A stretch of DNA of 11,282 bases from Chloroflexota bacterium (GTDB lineage: Bacteria > Chloroflexota > Dehalococcoidia > Lucifugimonadales > Australimonadaceae). The stretch spans positions 1-11,282 of the forward strand of contig JAQBVZ010000008.1 in the NCBI GenBank assembly GCA_027625205.1. The letters are read 5' to 3'. Position numbers and translations under genes: made by a program. The notes beneath the pieces were generated by a model. That model was not told the DNA's origin, did not search any database, and saw only the letters and a program-made list of their open reading frames with translations. Positions 6,739 to 11,282 of this stretch are shown piece after piece (positions within the stretch are counted from its first letter, which is position 1; every line of letters begins with the position of its first letter).

Positions 6739-6833
6739 GCCGCCTATTCATCCTACGTAGCAGTGGTTAGCCAACCATGATGGGAGAGGTACGCTCCCTG
6801 AAGCGCGACATTGGATAGGCGCCCGTGAAAGAC

Positions 6834-7421
6834 CTACTCTTCTTTTGATTCCTCGTCAGATGGCTCAAGCTCAGACGCCACTTCTTCCTCCGGAGCCTCC
6901 TCTGGAGTTTCAGGCGCCGCATCTTCCTCTACGGAAGCCTCTGTCGCCCCTTCATCAATAACGGCCTCAGCTCCACCCTCAGGGATGACGGAGACGTTTA
7001 CGTGGGCAACTACATCCCGGTACAAGCGAATGCTGACGGGGTAGTCCCCAAGCTCATGGAGCGAGTCCCCAATCAGGACGTTGCGGTGGTTCAAGTCTCT
7101 GCCCGTCTCCAGGTTGATGGCCTCCGCAATGTGTCTGCTTGTAACTGAGCCAAACAGACGCCCCGTGGGGCCAATCTTGGCCTCAATGGCTACCTGCATG
7201 CCCTCCATGGCCTGTGCCACTTTGGTCATGTCCTGGGTAACCTTCAGCCGGTTTTGTTGAGCGGTCTTCTGAATGGAGTTCATCCGTTGAAGCTCATTGA
7301 TTGTTGCCCGGGCCGCAAGCTGCCGTGGCAGCAAGTAGTTACGAGCAAAGCCATTCTTAACGTCCTTGACCTCGCCAGCGTCGGCGGTGCCCGGTACATC
7401 CTCTAGGAAAATAACCTTCAT
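6834..7421 (-). CDS. rplI: 50S ribosomal protein bL9 with long acidic C-terminal tail
   Basis: A 195-residue bL9, which binds 23S rRNA near the base of the L1 stalk and helps keep the reading frame. The N-terminal rRNA-binding domain has the family signature GEVKDVKNGFARNYLLPRQLA (16-36), followed by the long connecting helix (about 41-75) and a C-terminal domain with IGPTGRLFGSVTSRHIAEAI (83-102). The usual bL9 ends near residue 148. Here about 45 more residues follow, rich in Glu, Asp, Ala and Pro and low in complexity, ending SDEESKEE. The ATG at 7421 is preceded by GTGAGG about 10 nt away. The usual rpsF, ssb and rpsR neighbours are absent; the spacer upstream suggests rplI starts this transcript. 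Confidence 0.96.
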   Translation of the reverse strand: MKVIFLEDVPGTADAGEVKDVKNGFARNYLLPRQLAARATINELQRMNSIQKTAQQNRLKVTQDMTKVAQAMEGMQVAIEAKIGPTGRLFGSVTSRHIAEAINLETGRDLNHRNVLIGDSLHELGDYPVSIRLYRDVVAHVNVSVIPEGGAEAVIDEGATEASVEEDAAPETPEEAPEEEVASELEPSDEESKEE

Positions 7422-7620
7422 CTGAGATCGACCTCACTTATCTATGTTGGCCACGATTTTTTTGTGGCACGTAGCTATTGAGCTTAGACTACGAAGGGCT
7501 GAAGCGCAATCTCAAATCGTCAGTCAAAGCTGAATATTGAACGACTCCGCCCAGCAAGTATAACGGGCGGCCCGTTGCGGGAATTCAAGAGGGGCGACCC
7601 ACGCTTTCTGGCGATTTAGC
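7422..7620. other. Non-coding spacer between the amidotransferase gene and rplI, with inverted repeats
   Basis: I see no gene in these 199 nt. Two inverted repeats stand out. GCCAC (7450-7454) pairs with GTGGC (7464-7468) around a 9-nt loop holding seven T residues, about 30 nt upstream of rplI. AACGGG (7562-7567) pairs with CCCGTT (7571-7576) around CGG. On the minus strand TATACT (7557-7562) resembles a -10 box but has no good -35 at normal spacing; TTGAGA with a weak TAGTCT 18 nt downstream is an alternative. A promoter for rplI-dnaB is expected here, but I cannot fix it. Neither hairpin has a T-run that would make it a clear terminator for the amidotransferase gene. Confidence 0.4.
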
Positions 7621-8334
7621 TCAATCCTGGGTTGATGAAATGAGATCAGCCCACCGGCTGAAGACAGTATTTCCAACTTCGTGGAGCCGTGGAAGGCGTT
7701 CCGTTATGCCGCTGGTGACCTCCGTCTCTGTGACTCCTGCCTCCGCCATTTCATCCGCAAAAGCCGCCACCATACCGCCAATGACCTCAGCGGTGACCTC
7801 CATGTGAAAGAGAAACCCGTACGCCTTGTCTCCATAACGAAACGCCTGGTGGGCCGTCATCCCTGAGGATGCAAGGGAGACGGAGTCGCGAGGCAAATCA
7901 AATATGTCGCCGTGCCAGTGGAAGCCGGTGAAGGACGGTGAGACGACAGCCAACAGGGGGTCGGTTGATGCGGCGTCAGCTAGTGTAACGGTGTGCCAGC
8001 CAATCTCTTTCTGCCCGCTGCTGACCACCTCTGCGCCAAGGGCGGAAGCCAATAGCTGGCTCCCCAGGCAGACGCCAATCACAGGCACATCTGCCCTCAG
8101 CGCGTCCTCAATGAGATGTATCTCATCAATCAAGTATGGGTATTGGGCCTGCTCATAGACGCCCATGGGGCCGCCCATGACCACCAGCCCAGTGGCCTCT
8201 CCCATGCGCTGGGGAACAGGCTGGCCTTCAAAGGCGCGCACGTACTCAGCCGTGACGCTCTCTGCCGTCAGCGCGTCTTGAATAGTGCCAAGGGTCTCTG
8301 GCGGCGTGTGTTGCAGCACCCAGACTTTGGACAT
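7621..8334 (-). CDS. Class I glutamine amidotransferase-like protein (YfeJ/GuaA-N type)
   Basis: A 237-residue stand-alone class I glutamine amidotransferase domain. Such domains release ammonia from glutamine and pass it to a partner; some members act on other gamma-glutamyl amides. The catalytic triad is visible: the nucleophile elbow GVCLGSQLLA (C89), and H177 and E179 in LFHMEVT. VVMGGPMGVYE (51-61) and the FHWHGD stretch (138-143) match the GMP-synthase-like branch of stand-alone amidotransferases. It follows purL by 11 nt in the same direction, but PurQ's N-terminal pattern is missing, so I do not call it PurQ. The ATG at 8334 has a GAGAG-type site just upstream. The partner and acceptor are unknown. 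Confidence 0.88.
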   Translation of the reverse strand: MSKVWVLQHTPPETLGTIQDALTAESVTAEYVRAFEGQPVPQRMGEATGLVVMGGPMGVYEQAQYPYLIDEIHLIEDALRADVPVIGVCLGSQLLASALGAEVVSSGQKEIGWHTVTLADAASTDPLLAVVSPSFTGFHWHGDIFDLPRDSVSLASSGMTAHQAFRYGDKAYGFLFHMEVTAEVIGGMVAAFADEMAEAGVTETEVTSGITERLPRLHEVGNTVFSRWADLISSTQD

Positions 8335-8345
8335 TACCGCTCTCT

Positions 8346-10556
8346 CTAAGCCCCTGCCGCCCGCTCCAAGCCGTTGCCATGGGCATCAGCCAGGTCCGCC
8401 AGCGGCAGGTCAATCAGCCCAGGCAGCGTGAAGCGAGTGCCGCCCACGGCGCCTAGTCGTACAAATGGCACGCCAAGTTCTCCAGCGATACGCTCCACGT
8501 CAGCAGCGCGCTCCGGGGTCAACGAAACCACGGCCCGCGACGGGTCCTCTCCAAAAAGCGCAGCGTCCCAACGTGCGGACAGCGCTGCTTCACCCTGGAA
8601 CCCAACGTTGCCCAGGATGCAGCTCTCCGCGATTGTCACGCCCAGGCCGCCGCCTGAGCAATCATGGGCCGAGTTCAAGAGTCCTTGCCTTATGAGACTA
8701 ACCAACGCCTCTTGCAACCGACTCTCCGCCTGCAGGTCGATGTCAGGTCGGCCCGCCACGACGCCATGCACGTAACCCAGGTATTCACTGCCCGCGAGCG
8801 CCGCTGGGGACGCGTCCAGTACGTCAGCGCCCAGCAGCAGGACAACGTCGCCCTCATTCTGGAAGCCAGCAGTCGCGTACCGCTGCACATCCTCCAAGAC
8901 ACCCAGCGCGCCCACCACGGGCGTGGGGTAGATGGCCTGGCCCTGGGACTCGTTATAGAGGCTCACGTTACCGCTAATGACCGGCACGCCCAGAGCGATG
9001 CAGGCGGCAGCCATGCCCTTGATGCACTCCTCAAGCTGATAGTAAACATCCGGCTTCTCCGGGTTGCCAAAGTTCAGGCAGTCCGTGATGGCCAGAGGCT
9101 TCGCACCAGTACAGGCGACGTTCCGGCAAGCCTCAGCCACAGCCAGTGCGCCACCGATATAGGGCTCCAGATATGCCTTGCGACCATCCCCGTCCAGGCT
9201 CATCGCAATGCCCTTGTTGGAGCCGCGCAGCCGCATTACTGCGGCATCCGCCTGGCCGGGCTTCACCACGGTGTTGGTCTGCACTTCATGATCGTACTGC
9301 CGGTAGACCGAACGCTTGCTGGCAATGTTGGGGGCTGCAAGGACTTGTAACAGAATGGCCCCCGCCTGCTCCACAGGCGGCGTCGATGGGAGAGGCTGGT
9401 TGTGCAGGCCGTTCAGATACGCGGGGCGCTCACCGTTGAGTCGATACTGAGGCGCCTCCGTCAGCGTTTCCACTGAGGCTTGGGCCGTCAGGGTGTCGCC
9501 ATCATAGACGCGTGCAATGCCGCCCTCCACAACGGTGCCAATGTCCACCGCTTGCAGGTCCCACTTCTCAAACATCTGCCGTATCTGGTCCTCATGGCCG
9601 CGTGTGACGATGAGCAACATGCGCTCCTGGGATTCCGACAACATCACTTCATAGGGAGTCATGCCGGTCTCACGACGGGGCACCTTTGCCACGTCCATGT
9701 CCAAGCCCATGCCTCCCTTGGCCACTGACTCCATGACAGAACTGGTGAGGCCAGCCGCGCCCAGGTCCTGCATCCCTTCCAGATGGCCGCTGCGCGCCGC
9801 TTCCAGACACGCCTCAATAAGCACCTTTTCCATGAAGGGGTCACCCACCTGAACGGTGGGCCGCATCTCCCGCTCCTCTTCAAAGGTGCGGGAGGCGAGT
9901 CCCGACGCGCCGTGGATGCCATCACGGCCCGTGGTTGCGCCCACGAGCATGAGCGTGTTGCCAGGTATCCTTGCCGCTGCGGTCATCATTTCACCCTCCC
10001 GCAGCAGGCCCACGCACATGGCGTTGACCAAGGGATTGCCCGTGTAGCTTGCATCAAAGACGATCTCACCACCAACGTCAGGTACGCCAATGCAGTTGCC
10101 ATAGCCGGAGATTCCCGCCACCACGCCCTCAAAGAGGAACCGGTTTCGCGGATCGTCCAGCGTCCCAAATCGGAGCGAGTTCAACATTGCGATGGGTCGC
10201 GCCCCCATTGCTAAGATGTCGCGGACAATGCCGCCAACGCCGGTAGCCGCACCCTGATAAGGCTCAACGGCCGAGGGATGATTGTGAGATTCCACCTTAA
10301 AAACCACTGACAGGCCGTCTCCAATTTCTACGACGCCAGCGTTCTCCTCACCAGCCGCCACGCGCACGGCCTCACCCGTGGTGGGGAAGCCTTTCAGCAA
10401 AGGTCGTGAATGCTTGTAGCCGCAGTGTTCACTCCAAAGCGCACCAAACAGGCCAAGCTCCACCTCAGTGGGCTCTCGGTCCAGCAGTTCCAAGATGAGG
10501 TCATATTCAGCACGGCTCAGGGCTATTTGGTCCAAGGTTTCTTGAGATACCGCCAC
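8346..10556 (-). CDS. purL: Phosphoribosylformylglycinamidine synthase subunit PurL (small type)
   Basis: A 736-residue PurL, which makes FGAM from FGAR, ATP and ammonia in purine synthesis. The size is that of the small-type enzyme, which works with separate PurQ (glutaminase) and PurS; neither is in the window. Motifs: LWSEHCGYKHSR (40-51, with the catalytic-type His44), HNHPSAVEPYQGAATGVGG (92-110, nucleotide-binding AIRS region), DLGAAGLTSSVMES and MLSESQERML in the first half, and ITDCLNFGNPEKP and HDCSGGGLGVTIAESC in the second. I start at the GTG at 10556 because AAAGGAG ends 5 nt before it; a TTG at 10571 would place that site inside the gene. The permease stop lies 29 nt upstream and the amidotransferase gene begins 11 nt downstream, so the three probably share a transcript. 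Confidence 0.97.
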   Translation of the reverse strand: MAVSQETLDQIALSRAEYDLILELLDREPTEVELGLFGALWSEHCGYKHSRPLLKGFPTTGEAVRVAAGEENAGVVEIGDGLSVVFKVESHNHPSAVEPYQGAATGVGGIVRDILAMGARPIAMLNSLRFGTLDDPRNRFLFEGVVAGISGYGNCIGVPDVGGEIVFDASYTGNPLVNAMCVGLLREGEMMTAAARIPGNTLMLVGATTGRDGIHGASGLASRTFEEEREMRPTVQVGDPFMEKVLIEACLEAARSGHLEGMQDLGAAGLTSSVMESVAKGGMGLDMDVAKVPRRETGMTPYEVMLSESQERMLLIVTRGHEDQIRQMFEKWDLQAVDIGTVVEGGIARVYDGDTLTAQASVETLTEAPQYRLNGERPAYLNGLHNQPLPSTPPVEQAGAILLQVLAAPNIASKRSVYRQYDHEVQTNTVVKPGQADAAVMRLRGSNKGIAMSLDGDGRKAYLEPYIGGALAVAEACRNVACTGAKPLAITDCLNFGNPEKPDVYYQLEECIKGMAAACIALGVPVISGNVSLYNESQGQAIYPTPVVGALGVLEDVQRYATAGFQNEGDVVLLLGADVLDASPAALAGSEYLGYVHGVVAGRPDIDLQAESRLQEALVSLIRQGLLNSAHDCSGGGLGVTIAESCILGNVGFQGEAALSARWDAALFGEDPSRAVVSLTPERAADVERIAGELGVPFVRLGAVGGTRFTLPGLIDLPLADLADAHGNGLERAAGA

Positions 10557-10561
10557 GGAGG

Positions 10562-10568
10562 CTCCTTT
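10562..10568 (-). promoter_or_regulatory. Strong ribosome binding site that fixes the purL GTG start
   Basis: On the minus strand AAAGGAG (10568-10562) is followed by five nucleotides (CCTCC) and then GTG at 10556. This decides against the upstream in-frame TTG. Confidence 0.8.
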
Positions 10569-10585
10569 CAACGAGCAGACACCAA

Positions 10586-11065
10586 CTATGCGTTGTAAAT
10601 GCTAATCATGATCACTCCAGCCACCACCAGGCTTGCGCCCAAAAGTACGCGGGGAGTGATGCGCTCTTGCCCCCGGAGCAGCAGCAATACAAAGATGTAT
10701 GACACGAGGGGCACTGCACCGACAATGGGGGCCACAACACTCAACGGCGCTTCACCAAGTGCAGAATAGAGGGAACTGGTGCCTGCCGCCAACCCCAGGC
10801 CGGTCAGCACAACCCAGAACAGCCCCGCACGGTTGATGGGCTGACGATGGCGGAACTGTCTGCCCCACAGCGCAAGCAAGTATCCCATCCCGAAGGTGGA
10901 CGAGTGGGCCGCCAGCACCAGCCCCGGCGCATAGTGGCGAATCACCTGGCTAGCCACGAACCCTTCACTGGCATAGGAGGCTGACGCGCCAAATGCAAAT
11001 AGGATGCCTACGCCAACGGTGCCCATTGCCGTGCGATTGGAAGACCAACGACGCAAAGCGCTCAT
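10586..11065 (-). CDS. EamA/DMT-superfamily permease, second-half ORF
   Basis: A 159-residue, strongly hydrophobic protein with about five membrane segments (roughly 14-34, 46-64, 81-99, 106-130 and 139-156). It equals one EamA repeat of the drug/metabolite transporter superfamily. The repeat's closing pattern is clear: SVVAPIVGAVPLVSYIFVLL, then GQERI and LLGASLVVAGVIMI. Full DMT permeases have two EamA repeats in one chain of about 290-300 residues. Here the first repeat is in a separate ORF whose TGA overlaps this ATG (ATGA, 11062-11065), exactly where the linker between repeats would be. Either two half-size proteins are made by coupled translation and pair up, or a frameshift has split one gene. 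No Shine-Dalgarno at good spacing is obvious before the ATG. The substrate is unknown. Confidence 0.8.
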   Translation of the reverse strand: MSALRRWSSNRTAMGTVGVGILFAFGASASYASEGFVASQVIRHYAPGLVLAAHSSTFGMGYLLALWGRQFRHRQPINRAGLFWVVLTGLGLAAGTSSLYSALGEAPLSVVAPIVGAVPLVSYIFVLLLLRGQERITPRVLLGASLVVAGVIMISIYNA

Positions 11066-11282
11066 TCTTTAAGGCCCCCACGGTCAGTAAGCAATATCAC
11101 CACGCCCGCCACAATCACGAACGCGCCCGCTACTGTCGGCAAGTTGGGACGTTCACCGCCTAGCGTCACGCCCATGAGCATGGCCAACAATGGCGCTGCG
11201 CCTACCAACGGGGCTGTCAGGGTTACGCCGGCCTTGTTCATGGCGGCCAAATGCAGCACCTGCCCGGTAATGTACCCAAGTG
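11062..11282 (-). CDS. EamA/DMT-superfamily permease, first-half ORF (runs off right edge)
   Basis: The last 72 codons of an ORF that enters from the right edge; the frame is open to the end of the window. It ends an EamA repeat: TLTAPLVGAAPLLAMLMG, then GGERPNLPTVAGAFVIVAGV and a short polar tail DRGGLKE before TGA. This closing pattern matches that of the next ORF (APLVGAAPL against APIVGAVPL; AGAFVIVAGVVIL against GASLVVAGVIMI), so the two ORFs are the two halves of a DMT-type transporter. Length, start and promoter lie outside the window. Confidence 0.75.
   Translation of the reverse strand, partial: LGYITGQVLHLAAMNKAGVTLTAPLVGAAPLLAMLMGVTLGGERPNLPTVAGAFVIVAGVVILLTDRGGLKE

Noticed and set aside
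6739..6833. Possible regulatory hairpin between rplI and dnaB (TGGTT/AACCA at 6764-6777)
   Set aside because: Five base pairs with no T-run is within what chance would give, so I do not annotate it.
7562..7576. Intrinsic terminator for the amidotransferase transcript
   Set aside because: The hairpin is perfect but is followed on the minus strand by ATACTTG rather than a T-run, so I list it only as an inverted repeat.
8664..9350. Long open frame of 228 codons on the plus strand opposite purL
   Set aside because: It lies wholly antisense to a certain purL, shows no family motif, and looks like a by-product of the codon pattern of the real gene.
1..11282. CRISPR array, tRNA, rRNA, insertion sequence or phage genes
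   Set aside because: I found no spaced direct repeats, no tRNA-like fold, no rRNA sequence, and no transposase, integrase or phage protein in any reading.

Overview
The window looks like bacterial chromosome of moderately high GC with dense, housekeeping-rich gene content. Nearly every gene reads on the minus strand; one dioxygenase gene reads on the plus strand. A dnaB-dnaD-dnaC/dnaI-like primosome cluster beside rplI points to a lineage that uses the DnaD type of helicase loading. With the GC level and the class III extradiol dioxygenase, I would guess Chloroflexota (Dehalococcoidia or a SAR202-like relative). That is inference only: there is no rRNA here and I could not search a database.

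Layout, left to right. (1) 1-1129, minus: N-terminal 376 codons of leucyl-tRNA synthetase, running off the left edge. (2) 1277-2344, plus: a LigB-like extradiol dioxygenase with its own promoter candidate and a good intrinsic terminator, followed by two more perfect hairpins. (3) 2473-6738, minus: a tightly packed run transcribed dnaB, dnaD, dnaC-like, HIT protein, crcB. Two junctions are TAG-N-ATG and one is a 74-nt out-of-frame overlap. (4) 6834-7421, minus: rplI with a long acidic tail, upstream of dnaB and probably in the same transcript. (5) 7422-7620: a non-coding spacer with inverted repeats. (6) 7621-11282, minus: a two-ORF EamA/DMT permease (the first ORF cut by the window edge), then purL, then a stand-alone class I glutamine amidotransferase, probably one transcript.

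How the genes fit together. DnaB is the replicative helicase. DnaD and the DnaC/DnaI-like AAA+ protein are the expected machinery for loading it at origins or stalled forks, so their co-transcription makes sense. The striking part is that the loader carries two complete AAA+ ATPase modules in one polypeptide, each with Walker A, Walker B and an arginine-finger-like motif, behind an N-terminal cysteine cluster. Known DnaC and DnaI have one. This is the most interesting item in the window. HIT and CrcB look like passengers of the same transcript. PurL serves purine synthesis, but the amidotransferase beside it is not PurQ-like. Second-tier points are the dioxygenase with Gln where LigB has a metal-binding His, and the permease split in two at an ATGA overlap.
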